The notes: a model not told the origin generated them from the letters alone. Counted from the stretch's first letter, positions 1 to 8,917 are shown. The stretch: 64,000 bases of DNA from Nostoc sp. UHCC 0926 (GCF_028623165.1 NZ_CP117768.1:124001-188000), one strand, 5' to 3'. Numbers and translations are program-made.

Positions 1-956
1 AAGATTTCTACTCGACAACGCTCTGCTAACCCTTCTAGATAGTTGGGATCTGCTCCCAATCCCAATCGCACTGCGCCATCGGGATTGTAGCTAAACGCCC
101 CGACTGCACCTTGATCCAACAGCAATTCAAACAAAAGACGCGCTACGCTAGGATAATCATCTACATCATCCGCCAGTACCGCCTGATAGCGTTTAGTTAG
201 ATGCTGCTGGTAATTGCGATCGCTTAACAAATATTGACTATAAAGTTCGGTAATAATCCCATAACTTAGTAACCCCCTCTCTAAACACCAGTTACGCCAA
301 TCTAGGAGCAAAGAGGCTAGAAATTCCGGCTGTAAAGTTGTAGTATTATCCCCCAGACCCCTTGCCAAAATCTGGGCAATATCTTCACAACGTACACCAC
401 TGTAAGCTGCTAATTGCAATAAGTCTAGAATGCGACGCACCAATCGAGACTCATTCACTCCCGCAATCCGTAAAATTTCTTCGTCTAATTGGGGACGCCA
501 GAGTTTGGTTGCTAACTCTTGTTCGGTTTCTGGTCGCAATCTTACCGGAAACTGTGCCTTCAGGCTCAACGAGTTAATTAGCAACGGCCAAAATAAAATA
601 ACTTCATCCTGGAAAAAACCTAGCGGTGTCTTGGCACGAACCGGATATTTTCCCAAGGTAGATGTAACAATTATATCTCCCAATTCTCGACGATTATCAT
701 CATTGGCAGCTAAGACTAAAACTCCTGGCTCTGTTTGTTTAAGATATAAAAATTCAGGGATGCGTTCGCCCTTGGCGTTGGCGTTGGCGAAGCCTCTCGT
801 AGAGAAGCCATCGCCTTTTTTTCGTCCTGGCTTTTTAGTATAAAATGATTCAGTAAGCTGTTTTTCAGGTTGTACCCAACTACAAAATTGCTCTACCAAA
901 CGAGCCGTCTTACCACTGCGGCTAGTGCCAACAATCCAAACCGAATGAGAAACCAC
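1..956 (-). CDS. P-loop helicase-like protein, 3'-partial (cyanobacterial 'recombinase family' type)
   Basis: The minus frame is open from a GTG at 956 to the window edge (about 318 codons), so the C-terminus is missing. A good ribosome site (AAGGAG, seven bases before the GTG) fixes the start. Residues 9-16 read GTSRSGKT, a Walker A motif right at the N-terminus; farther on, segments such as TPLGFFQDEVILFWPLL and PVRLRPETEQELATKLW resemble large cyanobacterial P-loop proteins usually annotated as recombinase family and related to UvrD-type helicases. Family naming is from memory and only moderately sure; ATP binding is well supported. Residues near GDGFSTRGFANANAKGER are encoded by a short dispersed repeat inserted in frame. 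It is divergent from pcxA with an 87-bp spacer. Confidence 0.7.
   Translation of the reverse strand, partial: MVSHSVWIVGTSRSGKTARLVEQFCSWVQPEKQLTESFYTKKPGRKKGDGFSTRGFANANAKGERIPEFLYLKQTEPGVLVLAANDDNRRELGDIIVTSTLGKYPVRAKTPLGFFQDEVILFWPLLINSLSLKAQFPVRLRPETEQELATKLWRPQLDEEILRIAGVNESRLVRRILDLLQLAAYSGVRCEDIAQILARGLGDNTTTLQPEFLASLLLDWRNWCLERGLLSYGIITELYSQYLLSDRNYQQHLTKRYQAVLADDVDDYPSVARLLFELLLDQGAVGAFSYNPDGAVRLGLGADPNYLEGLAERCRVEI
761..817. repeat. Short dispersed repeat embedded in frame in a coding region
   Basis: The stretch contains a duplicated TTGGCG triplet run and a self-complementary core (GCCTCTCGTAGAGAAGCC). It has the look of the short dispersed repeats common in Nostoc intergenic DNA. 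Here it is translated as part of the P-loop protein without breaking the frame. Confidence 0.6.
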
Positions 957-1043
957 AAACTTTCTCCTTGTAGATTTGCTAGTATACCTCGTGCGTTAAC
1001 TTAAGGTTAAGAATCACCAAATAATGCTGGATGATTGTCTGCA

Positions 1044-2387
1044 ATGAAAAACTCTGTTTTTAGCCAAAAAATCTATTCCTTCTTACTTGCTGCTTATCAA
1101 CGGTACTTACAAACTCCTGAACGTTCTTTACATGAAGCTTACGATGCAGCATTAAAGATTCAGGAAATAGAAAACAAGCATTTCAATGGTAATAAAATAG
1201 ACACTGACTCAGCCATGTACAGTAACAGTGTGATGGATTATTTTGAGTCAGACCTCAAGAAGCTATTAAAAATTGTCAGAATGCGGCTGACGGAGTTTAG
1301 AGCAAGCCGTTGGTTTCTAAATGAAGAAAATCAAAAAGCTGCTCAAAAAGCAGGTATAGAGCATCCAAGTCCTTCTTTGATTTTGGAAAAGCTAAACTTT
1401 ATCGATCAAGTTATATCCAAATACACAACAAATTCTGATCAAATAACTTCTAAAGCTTTAGTAGTCAAACCTGCAAATCTACCAGTTAACTCTGTAATAT
1501 CGGACAACAAGTCGTTGCTCGTCAATACTCCGACGTTACCACCCAAAATACCAACTCAAGACTCGCATCAAAAACCAAAACTGCGTAAAGTCGATACAAC
1601 AGGCGTTTTACCGCGCTCTATTTTAAGTACTATCACTCGTCTGCAAGTTGAATTAGATCCTAATTCTGAAAAAGAAGTAATTCAGAGTTTTCGTCAGGCT
1701 CAAAGAAGAACAATAATATCTATCAGATTTATTTTACTATTAATTATCGTACCACTTTTGACGCATCAGATAGCAAAAGCTTTCGTAGTCGGCCCATCTG
1801 TTGAGCGGTTTAGAAGCAGTGAGCAAATGCAGATATTCCTCAATTCAGAAATGGAAGAGGAAGCACTTGCAGAATTACAAAGATTTGAAGAAAAGCTCAA
1901 GTTTGAAAATTTCATTAGAAATGCCCCTCCACTGTCGTCTGAACAGATAGAAATTGAAATGACACATAAGGCTGTAGAGCTTGCTGAAGAATTTCGTCAC
2001 GAAAGCTCTAATGCTATCAAAAATGTTTTTGCAGATATTTTCTCGGTGGGTGCTTTTATCTGGCTTTTGCTTGTCAGCAAGTCTTCTATTGCTGTACTCA
2101 AAGATTTCTTTGATAATATTGTCTATGGACTTAGTGATAGTGCCAAGGCATTTATCATCATTTTGTTTACTGATATATTTGTAGGATTCCACTCTCCTCA
2201 TGGGTGGGAAGTACTTCTGGAAGGTGTATCGCGTCATTGGGGATTACCAGCAAATCGAGATTTTATCTTCTTATTTATTGCTACATTTCCAGTGATTTTA
2301 GATACCATTTTCAAATACTGGATATTCCGATATTTGAACCGGATATCGCCTTCAGCAGTTGCCACTTACCGTAATATGAATGAATAA
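1044..2387 (+). CDS. pcxA: Proton extrusion protein PcxA (CemA family)
   Basis: The protein has 447 aa from the ATG at 1044; a TTG nine bases upstream is possible but less likely. It has the family layout: a long soluble N-terminal half with a Q/E-rich helix, then hydrophobic segments in the C-terminal half (RFILLLIIVPLL, IFSVGAFIWLLLV, AFIIILFTDIFVG, FIFLFIATFPVIL), ending with the conserved FRYLNRISPSAVATYRNM tail. PcxA/CemA proteins act in the cytoplasmic membrane in light-induced, Na+-dependent proton extrusion and indirectly support inorganic carbon uptake. Length fits cyanobacterial members. It is monocistronic, with a hairpin about 150 bp downstream. Confidence 0.93.
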   Translation: MKNSVFSQKIYSFLLAAYQRYLQTPERSLHEAYDAALKIQEIENKHFNGNKIDTDSAMYSNSVMDYFESDLKKLLKIVRMRLTEFRASRWFLNEENQKAAQKAGIEHPSPSLILEKLNFIDQVISKYTTNSDQITSKALVVKPANLPVNSVISDNKSLLVNTPTLPPKIPTQDSHQKPKLRKVDTTGVLPRSILSTITRLQVELDPNSEKEVIQSFRQAQRRTIISIRFILLLIIVPLLTHQIAKAFVVGPSVERFRSSEQMQIFLNSEMEEEALAELQRFEEKLKFENFIRNAPPLSSEQIEIEMTHKAVELAEEFRHESSNAIKNVFADIFSVGAFIWLLLVSKSSIAVLKDFFDNIVYGLSDSAKAFIIILFTDIFVGFHSPHGWEVLLEGVSRHWGLPANRDFIFLFIATFPVILDTIFKYWIFRYLNRISPSAVATYRNMNE

Positions 2388-2538
2388 GGTATTGGGAATT
2401 GGAAATTGTTGAGCTAGTGGGTTGGGAGGTTCTCTCGGTTGTAGCAACTGGCGTCAAAAACAAACAACAAACAATCTTTGATTATGTTTTGCTTTATTGC
2501 AGTCTGCCTAGTAGACTGTGGTAATAGTTCGTCTACCT

Positions 2539-2565
2539 TTAACAAGGGGTTTTCCCCCTTGTTAA
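2539..2565. repeat. Perfect 11-bp stem-loop downstream of pcxA
   Basis: TTAACAAGGGG at 2539-2549 pairs with CCCCTTGTTAA at 2555-2565 around a five-base loop. There is no clear T-run after it, so termination is possible but not shown. Confidence 0.5.
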
Positions 2566-2611
2566 GTCTGGTTAATTGAGATGGTAGCTGGATTTAAGCG
2601 CCAGCTGTACT

Positions 2612-2767
2612 AGTAGTCTGTCAATACTTCTCGGTTAAGCCTAAAAAATCACTCTGGGGTAGGTTGGGTTGAGGAACGAAACCCAACATTATCAGGGCTT
2701 TGTTGGGTTTCACTCCGTTCAACCCAACCTACAAATCCTCTTAACCGAGCAGTATTGAGTAGTCTGT
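2612..2767. mobile_element. MITE-like element with 18-bp inverted ends and 10-bp direct duplication
   Basis: The ends are CAATACTTCTCGGTTAAG (2622-2639) and the inverse of CAATACTGCTCGGTTAAG (2740-2757), 17 of 18 identical. Inside lies a second inverted repeat, GTAGGTTGGGTTG (2659-2671) with CAACCCAACCTAC (2720-2732). The direct repeat AGTAGTCTGT sits immediately outside each end (2612-2621 and 2758-2767), as expected for a target-site duplication. No coding capacity. I read it as a non-autonomous transposable element of 136 bp. Confidence 0.75.
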
Positions 2768-2916
2768 GTGATTAATTTTCAGAGGTTCGTAGTGAATGAT
2801 AAATCGCTCAATTTCAAAGGCTATATCTGCTGAGTACGAACTTTCACAACCCATCAACACTAATGACATAAACCACAATTTGGTGGAGTATGGGAAGGCA
2901 AAAATTTTGAATTTTG

Positions 2917-4200
2917 ATGAAAAATACACTTGCTAGGTTAAGAAAGTTTAACAAAGTTATCTGCATCAGCTTACCTGTGGTTTTGTCGATTTTGCTGGTG
3001 CGGATGCAATCTTTGGCGCATCAAGAACTCAGTCCACCAGAATGTCGTGTGAAAAAGTGGGATATACCAGTTTCCTTGACTGCTGAAAATCAAAATGTAT
3101 TTACACAAAAGCAAAAAGCAGTATTAATCCAGAGATTACCAGTTACTTGTTGTCAGGGTGATACCTCTTGTTTAGATGAAGTTCTATATGGAGAAATAGC
3201 AGACAAAAAAGCGCTGGTGAGTGCGATCGCTCGCAGTCTCCAATATCTGCAAACAGCTAATGCTGTCGCTGCTTATCAAAACTATCAGGTGGCTGAGATT
3301 AAACGCGATCGCGTGTTCAAAAGCTTGAAAAGATTCCGCGAACTCCTATTAAAAACTAATTCTGCAACAGAATTACATCAAGCCATCGAGCGGGAATTTG
3401 TTCTTTACCAGTCAGTTGGTAAAGACAATAAAGGTTCCGTTTTATTCACCGCCTATTATGAACCGCTTTACGCAGCCAGTCGCGTCCCTACAGCAGAATA
3501 TCGTTATCCTGTTTATCGATTACCTTTTGATTTAAACTCCTGGTCTAAGCCTCATCCTACACGCCTGGAGTTAGAAGGAGTAGATGGTTTACAAGGCGCA
3601 AAAGGGAAATTGCGAGGATTAGAGTTATTTTGGTTTCGCGATCGCCTCGAACCATATCTAGCTCAAATTGAAGGTTCAGCGAGACTTCAGCTTCCCAATG
3701 GGACTCAAACAACAATCGGCTATGCTGGTAATAACGCTTATAACTACAAAAGCATCGGGCGAGAACTAGTGAATGATGGGAAATTACCGCTAGAAGGTAT
3801 AACTATGCCAATTATTCTCAACTATTTCCAAAAGCATCCTCAAGAATTAAATATTTATATTCCGCGCGATCGCAGTTTTGTTTTTTTTCAAGAAAACCAC
3901 GGTGAGCCAGCTCAAGGTTATATCAACGTCCCACTAACAGCAGAGCGTTCTATTGCTACAGATAAATCCCTCATGCCTCCTGGTGCTTTAGCGTTGATTC
4001 ACACTTCTATTCCCTTTGTTAATCCTACTGGAAAAATGGAGGAGCGCATCGTTAGTCGGTATGTTCTTGACCAAGATACCGGAGGTGCAATTAAAGGCGC
4101 AGGTAGAGTAGATTATTTTTTAGGTACTGGGAAATTAGCAGGCGATCGCGCTGGCGTCACAGTTAGCAATGGACAATTATTTTATCTATTACTCAAATAG
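2917..4200 (+). CDS. mltA: Membrane-bound lytic murein transglycosylase A (MltA family, 3D domain)
   Basis: The protein has 427 aa from the ATG at 2917. A basic N-terminus and hydrophobic stretch (VICISLPVVLSILLV, about residues 15-30) look like a signal peptide or anchor. The MltA domain is recognised by LFTAYYEPLYAAS, GYAGNNAYNYKSIGRELV and HTSIPFVNP; the C-terminal 3D domain ends in DQDTGGAIKGAGRVDYFLG with its conserved aspartates, one of which is the catalytic acid in the family. MltA enzymes cleave the MurNAc-GlcNAc bond of peptidoglycan in the periplasm, giving 1,6-anhydro ends. The gene stands alone. Confidence 0.92.
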   Translation: MKNTLARLRKFNKVICISLPVVLSILLVRMQSLAHQELSPPECRVKKWDIPVSLTAENQNVFTQKQKAVLIQRLPVTCCQGDTSCLDEVLYGEIADKKALVSAIARSLQYLQTANAVAAYQNYQVAEIKRDRVFKSLKRFRELLLKTNSATELHQAIEREFVLYQSVGKDNKGSVLFTAYYEPLYAASRVPTAEYRYPVYRLPFDLNSWSKPHPTRLELEGVDGLQGAKGKLRGLELFWFRDRLEPYLAQIEGSARLQLPNGTQTTIGYAGNNAYNYKSIGRELVNDGKLPLEGITMPIILNYFQKHPQELNIYIPRDRSFVFFQENHGEPAQGYINVPLTAERSIATDKSLMPPGALALIHTSIPFVNPTGKMEERIVSRYVLDQDTGGAIKGAGRVDYFLGTGKLAGDRAGVTVSNGQLFYLLLK

Positions 4201-4270
4201 TTAACTTAACCTGAAATCTGCGGTTTAGGGACTGACAAAAAATAAATTATCTAAAATTATTTGTACATTT

Positions 4271-4298
4271 GTAAGGGCGCAAGGCCTTGCGCCCCTAC
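4271..4298. repeat. Palindromic dispersed repeat, core copy 1
   Basis: This copy contains the perfect palindrome GGGCGCAAGGCCTTGCGCCC. The same core occurs at 6407-6434 and about 8859-8886, where it forms the centre of a longer 96-bp element; here only the core is present. Confidence 0.8.
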
Positions 4299-4445
4299 GA
4301 TAGGATATTTTTATTAACTGGAAGTCCCTTATAACCGCATCTACACAGTCAAAACCCGCCTGCGCGGGTTTCAAACTCTTAATTTTCCATTAGCCCAGGT
4401 CGGTGTAGCTCTCGTTTGTATAGCCACAAATTTCATTCGCCAGGG

Positions 4446-4679
4446 CTAGGCTTCAATATCCATATCAGCATCATCATCGTCATGATCGTAAGGGATATCG
4501 TCTAGGTCGATCATTTCTGAAATTTCTTCTACTTCATTTAGATACTCAGATTCTTGATGTTCGCGCTCGATGAGACGGCCAGTTGACTTTAGCCATTCCA
4601 AGAGAATAAACTCATTACTTGTACGAATTACAGGCGCTCGCTGATTACGAGGTTCTTCACGTAAAGGACTTATAGGCAT
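4446..4679 (-). CDS. Small acidic protein, DUF3134 family
   Basis: The protein has 77 aa. The N-terminus (PLREEPRNQRAPVI followed by EWLKSTGRLIERE) matches my memory of DUF3134, a small cyanobacterial family of unknown function. The C-terminus is extremely acidic (DDIPYDHDDDDADMDIEA). There are no membrane segments or signal peptide, so it is probably cytosolic. It stands alone, transcribed toward mltA; about 200 bp separate it from the next minus-strand gene. Confidence 0.75.
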   Translation of the reverse strand: MPISPLREEPRNQRAPVIRTSNEFILLEWLKSTGRLIEREHQESEYLNEVEEISEMIDLDDIPYDHDDDDADMDIEA

Positions 4680-4879
4680 AAAAAACTCACTTTGAATTAT
4701 GGGTCACTGTACAAAAACAGGAAAATTGTACATTAAGGTTAAAAGGCTTGTTATACAAGACTTTTCTGAATAGATGAAATATGAACTATTGAGTCTTTTA
4801 TCTTTAGTCCGTCTAGTTATTTACCATTAAAATGTCTTTGTGTCAGTCCTAAATAATAAATATTCAAGTGGACGCGATA

Positions 4880-5308
4880 TCACAAGGCATTTGGCAGCTT
4901 GGCGAGAGTTTCATACATATTAGAGGGTAATGCAGACAATCTGTTCGCAACAGCGACTGCATCAGCTAAGTTGCTAAATTGACACCGGACAATCTCTTGT
5001 CCATTTCCTGAGGGGAATCGCTTCCTAGCTTTGTTAGATACAGCACAAATAATCGCTAAAGCTTTGGCGAACCCATCTTTTGTCAATATTGTTTCTTTAG
5101 CGAACCCTTCAACAGGGATAAGGCAAACCTCAAACCGGTAGCCAGGTCTGGGAGAAACAGCTATGTCAATATATGGTTTATCTTCTTTCCTGATTCTGCG
5201 TAAATATTGGGCTGTCGAATTAGCATCGTGTAAATCAGTGCCAAGGGCGTAAGTAAAAAAACAATCTTCTGTCAGGGATTCAGGACGGGTAATTATATCC
5301 GTTGCCAT
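4880..5308 (-). CDS. Hypothetical soluble protein
   Basis: The protein has 142 aa, and I do not recognise the family. The composition is that of a real globular protein: mixed alpha/beta, no membrane segment, no signal peptide, with blocks such as DIAVSPRPGYRFEVCLIPVEG and VRCQFSNLADAVAVANRLSALP. The latter ending suggests a short helical C-terminus. The ATG at 5308 is the only reasonable start. It is separated from its neighbours, so context gives no function. Confidence 0.65.
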   Translation of the reverse strand: MATDIITRPESLTEDCFFTYALGTDLHDANSTAQYLRRIRKEDKPYIDIAVSPRPGYRFEVCLIPVEGFAKETILTKDGFAKALAIICAVSNKARKRFPSGNGQEIVRCQFSNLADAVAVANRLSALPSNMYETLAKLPNAL

Positions 5309-5896
5309 AAGTTCAAGTACTAACCGTATATTATTTGGGCTTGTGACACATTAAACTTGTCCGTTCTTCTTAGCACATTTTTGGACAGTGAGATATACCA
5401 GTTTTACACGAGGTATTCCAATACAGTTCGGCTAACTAAAAATTTCAATTTTTGCAATGCTGAAGACTCTCATCTCTAAAGGATAGATTGGCAATAGCAA
5501 CTGACATAAAACACCTCCACAATCTAAGGGTGTAGAGATTTAGATTCGGAGAGGCGTCTATTATAGTCAGTTACATGACCGAAAATATTTCTCAACTATC
5601 TAATTATAACATTATAACATAGTTGATGGTTGAACTTTTTCCAACTACTCTGACCCATAGACATTAAGCCACCAACAACAGTAAGGTTGTATTCAATTCC
5701 GACTTTTAGATAACTAAATACGTATATTTATTAGTTTTAATTATTACTAAAATTAATTAAAGATTGAGAATAAATACTTAGTGTAATCGCCTCATCTTAT
5801 AAAGTAAACTGGGCACTATTTTCGGTTTGCTCAAATCCTTATTTTTAGCTTGTAGTCAGTGCCCAACCCCAGATTACCATGCGGGTTAATGGCAGA

Positions 5897-6064
5897 CTAG
5901 ATGCCATTAATGATAATAAATGCTGCGAAGATGGAACCAGGCTCGAAAGTGCCAGTAGAAGTTGCCGGATCTTGGTTGTTCACCAACAGGTCAATTCCTG
6001 CAACCCTCTGACGCACTGCGGCTTGGGCATAACCATCTGTGTTTTTATGATATGAGATCGCAAA
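5897..6064 (-). pseudogene. C-terminal gene relic, family unknown
   Basis: A 55-codon open stretch on the minus strand, with a TAG directly upstream and no start codon, encodes a protein-like tail (DGYAQAAVRQRVAGIDLLVN, then a hydrophobic SIFAAFIIINGI end). The amino-acid pattern is more gene-like than its AT-rich surroundings, suggesting the 3' end of a lost gene. I cannot name the family. Confidence 0.35.
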
Positions 6065-6374
6065 CTATCTTATATTTAACAGATGAAGAAATGAGTTTAA
6101 GACTCCCGGTAAATCTATGATTTAGTGTAAAACAATTAGTGGTAAGTCTTAACTCGCCAACTAATTGATTCACAATTCAGAATCAAATAATATAAATCAT
6201 CGTCTAAATAAAAACTCAGGATTCTAAACAGAATCCTGGGTCATAATTTTCATATCCTTATCAAGATTTTTAGCAAACTCTGAAATAGGGCGTTGCTGAT
6301 TAAGAGGATGAATTTTATTTTCCACAAAGGGATAAAAACAATGGTTTCAAGCATTGAAGTTTGAAATTTCGTAC

Positions 6375-6470
6375 TTACAGCTATTTTCAGGTAAATAGAC
6401 CACGCGGTAGGGGCGCAAGGCCTTGCGCCCCTACGACAGATGTGGTTCAAATACTTGAATTCTGCTGTAA
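6375..6470 (+). mobile_element. 96-bp MITE-like element, copy A
   Basis: It begins TTACAGCTATTTTCA and ends with the inverse of TTACAGCAGAATTCA, giving imperfect terminal inverted repeats of about 27 bp around the central palindrome GGGGCGCAAGGCCTTGCGCC. A nearly identical copy lies in the opposite orientation at 8822-8917. The element is non-coding. Confidence 0.75.
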
Positions 6471-6487
6471 GAGAACTTAAGCACTCA

Positions 6488-6555
6488 GATCCCCCAACCC
6501 TTTAAAAAAGGAGGCTTTAGAGTTCCCTCCTTTTTAAGGGTGGTTAGGGGGTATC
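6488..6555. repeat. Large imperfect palindrome (GATCCCCC...GGGGGTATC)
   Basis: The left arm GATCCCCCAACCCTTTAAAA and a right arm ending in TTTTTAAGGGTGGTTAGGGGG can pair over most of their length around a short loop. This type of CCCCC/TTAAAAAGG palindrome is common between cyanobacterial genes; a related degraded arm is near 21360-21402. Confidence 0.65.
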
Positions 6556-6719
6556 AGGGTTTCAGGTTTCAGTGCGTAAGTCCTATTTAAATTCGGCAAC
6601 GCTGCTAATGGTCGTTAAAATGTGCCAACGTTAACAGCTGAATTCTCCAATAGGCTGCTAGGTCGATTTATAAACCTAACTGCAAGGAGAAGAACTTAAA
6701 ACAGTATTTACGCAAGTAT

Positions 6720-7832
6720 TCAAAACACACCTTTAGAGGCAGTTTTAATGTTATTGGGAAGAGGAGCATATCCGAGAGATGTAGCTAAAGCATCCCCAGC
6801 TGATCCGAAAGCCGAGTTGATGAAGGTTTTAAAACCATTTGCTATGGTAGCATCTGAGTAAAACAGCAAATAACTTGCTGTGGAAATGGGATAAGCACCT
6901 GAACCGGTGGGATCGCTCAAATTACCAATTCTAATCAGCTTGTTATTAGTACCGTATTTTACAACAGTCCCACCTTCAATAGCCTTTTTAATTGCATCTG
7001 ATGAGGGAGCAGTGTAATTACCTGCCTTGTTACGTAAGACTGCGGCAGCTAGACCTTTACTTGAGCGCGTAGCACTATCCACATAACCAATTGCACCTTT
7101 AGTACTTGCGATCGCAGTGGCTACACCTCCGCCACCAGTAGCGCTAATGAAAGTGCTTGGCCAACTAACAGTTGTACCCACTCCTCTATTCCATACATAA
7201 GCTGCTGGAATACCTGGAGTCCCAGCAGGCTTACATGCAACATTGAGATGACTGCTTAAAACAAAAGTGCTACCACTTGAGTCAGCACGACGTACAACTT
7301 TGATGGGTACATTGAGTGCTATTTGGCGACCGTTATCGGTACTAATGCTCTGATTGTTCCAATTTGTGATGCTACCGTTCAAAATACCACAGTAACTAGC
7401 TCGTGAAAGCTTAATTCCACCTGCTGGTACAGCAAGACCACTAGCGTTATAAGCTAATGTGATTCCGACACCTGTCACAGGCACTTGGATGTAACCACGA
7501 CCGCCAGTAACTTTTTCTGTTCCTGCTACGGGGTCGTCACTAGCTGCAAAAGTGATTGGGCTAGGAGTACCAGCTGGTGGGGTTTGAGTAAAAAAAGCTT
7601 TTAACCCTGCGCCACTACCAACTGGAGAATATGTGTATGCGAAGCCCGGAGCGACTTTTTTTAGACCTGTTAATAAAGCATTTACAGTACTTGCACCTGC
7701 ACCATTACCTAGAGAAGTCAGAGCTAGAGATATCTGAGTAGCAGATTGACCTACTACTAAACCAGTTGCTATGGCAAATACAGAAATTGAACTTACCAAG
7801 TAGGTCAATGGACGATTAGGATAAAAAGCCAT
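6720..7832 (-). CDS. pstS: PstS-type phosphate-binding protein, orphan
   Basis: The protein has 370 aa. The start is the ATG at 7832 because AAGGAG lies six bases upstream; an earlier TTG would overlap that ribosome site. The N-terminal hydrophobic segment (YLVSSISVFAIATGLVVG) is a signal peptide or anchor. The body has the PBP fold typical of PstS: early GAGAST, YSPVGSGAG, ITFAASDDPV, a SSGSTFVLSSHL motif and YLLFYSDATIANGF near the end. Family members capture phosphate in the periplasm for the Pst ABC transporter. No pstC, pstA or pstB is near, so it may feed a transporter elsewhere or serve another role. It is bracketed by two inverted 96-bp elements. Confidence 0.85.
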   Translation of the reverse strand: MAFYPNRPLTYLVSSISVFAIATGLVVGQSATQISLALTSLGNGAGASTVNALLTGLKKVAPGFAYTYSPVGSGAGLKAFFTQTPPAGTPSPITFAASDDPVAGTEKVTGGRGYIQVPVTGVGITLAYNASGLAVPAGGIKLSRASYCGILNGSITNWNNQSISTDNGRQIALNVPIKVVRRADSSGSTFVLSSHLNVACKPAGTPGIPAAYVWNRGVGTTVSWPSTFISATGGGGVATAIASTKGAIGYVDSATRSSKGLAAAVLRNKAGNYTAPSSDAIKKAIEGGTVVKYGTNNKLIRIGNLSDPTGSGAYPISTASYLLFYSDATIANGFKTFINSAFGSAGDALATSLGYAPLPNNIKTASKGVF

Positions 7833-7906
7833 GTCAAGCTCCTTCAAATTAATTTCCGGTTCAACACCTTATCAAATCAAAATCAAGTGTCAAACTGGTG
7901 ATTATA

Positions 7907-7951
7907 AATAACCTTATATAATGACAATAAATTTGCATTATAAAGGTTATT
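7907..7951. promoter_or_regulatory. Inverted repeat upstream of pstS, possible operator
   Basis: AATAACCTTATATAATG (7907-7923) and CATTATAAAGGTTATT (7936-7951) are inverted copies differing by one base insertion, 12 bases apart. The arm nearest pstS is 75 bp from its start codon. I see no clear tandem Pho box, so the regulator is unknown. A transcript hairpin is an alternative. Confidence 0.4.
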
Positions 7952-8821
7952 AGTAAATCAAAAGTTTTCACAAAGCTCTGAAGAATGTAGAGTAAACTAA
8001 AGGTAAAGTTTTCAAAGATGTACAGGGCATTTAGCTATTGCTAATTGACCCGATCACATTATTCTTTGCTACTTAAAAACTCTCCAGTTATAAGTAAATT
8101 TGTAGAAATAAATCTTGAGGGGCTTTATTATCAGGGAGTGTGGTTACTAAGTACTATGAGTTATACCTCAATTCCCATTCTCAGTCTTTTATTCCCTTTT
8201 AAAAAGCCATGTTTAATTCTACCTACTTACTTATTTGGGATGGCAATTTCATCTTAGATTATGAAAATCACTATCTTTAAATATACATGCCCAGCAGTTT
8301 GCCACAAGCTACCGCTAAGGTGCTAAGTAAAGAAAGTCAGTATTTCACAAATCTTTTAGGTAGCTAATAGCTGTTAAAATTTGCCAACGAAATCAACAGT
8401 ATAATCTCAAGGTAAAGTTCAAGTAATGATTGCATTATGGAATGATTAAAAAACTTAAATACATTTCTGGAATTTAGAGGTGTTTGAAAAGTGGTTTTTG
8501 TCGCAGTTTTTTATTATCTCTCCAGAGTAAAATCTGAAATTTTCCCTTATATATGGTTTTCCTTAATTAAGCTTTTTTTAGACGTGTTAATAAGTATTTA
8601 ATAGAGTTTACGCAGTTGACAAATTAATCAGCGCGTGTATTAACAAAAATACGTTGTTTTAGTATTTTATCAATCATCCTTTTATTAGTTGCATAGGCGT
8701 AGCCCAACCCAGACGTCGCAAAAAAATAGCTGAAAAATCTAGTTATCATACCAGAAACCCATGTCTCATATTTAGTGTTTTATGTCAATGGGTAAGTCAT
8801 AGTATTAGCCCAGGGGTTAAT

Positions 8822-8917
8822 TTACAGCAGAATTCAAGTATTTGAACCGCATCTGTCATAGGGGCGCAAGGCCTTGCGCCCCTACCACGTGGTCTATTTA
8901 CCTGAAAATAGCTGTAA
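8822..8917 (-). mobile_element. 96-bp MITE-like element, copy B (inverted)
   Basis: Read on the minus strand this differs from copy A (6375-6470) at only about three positions, with the same TTACAGC ends and central GGCCTTGC palindrome. The two copies bracket pstS in opposite orientation. Confidence 0.75.

Larger units (their letters stand above)
2388..2916. other. Intergenic region with hairpin and MITE-like repeat
   Basis: There is no convincing gene here. The region holds an 11-bp perfect hairpin at 2539-2565 and a 136-bp inverted-repeat element with flanking duplications at 2612-2767. Confidence 0.7.
5309..6719. other. Long gene-poor, repeat-rich intergenic region
   Basis: No intact gene is supported. 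The region holds an ORF relic (5897-6064), a 96-bp inverted-end element (6375-6470), a large imperfect palindrome (6488-6555) and a GTGCGTAAGTCCTA sequence near 6573-6586 that looks like the end of a common cyanobacterial MITE. Confidence 0.6.

Noticed and set aside
362..843. Plus-strand reading frames
   Set aside because: They lie opposite the P-loop gene, which has a Walker A motif and a good ribosome site; their translations look random.
6250..6450. 66-codon minus-strand reading frame
   Set aside because: It runs through the 96-bp repeat element, so it is not a conserved gene.
8045..8257. 70-codon plus-strand reading frame
   Set aside because: It starts with TTG, has no ribosome site, lies in AT-rich DNA and shows no protein-like pattern.
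6604..8390. Short direct similarity GTTAAAATnTGCCAACG near 6614 and 8373
   Set aside because: Only about 17 bases match and the flanks do not align, so it is not a convincing duplication.
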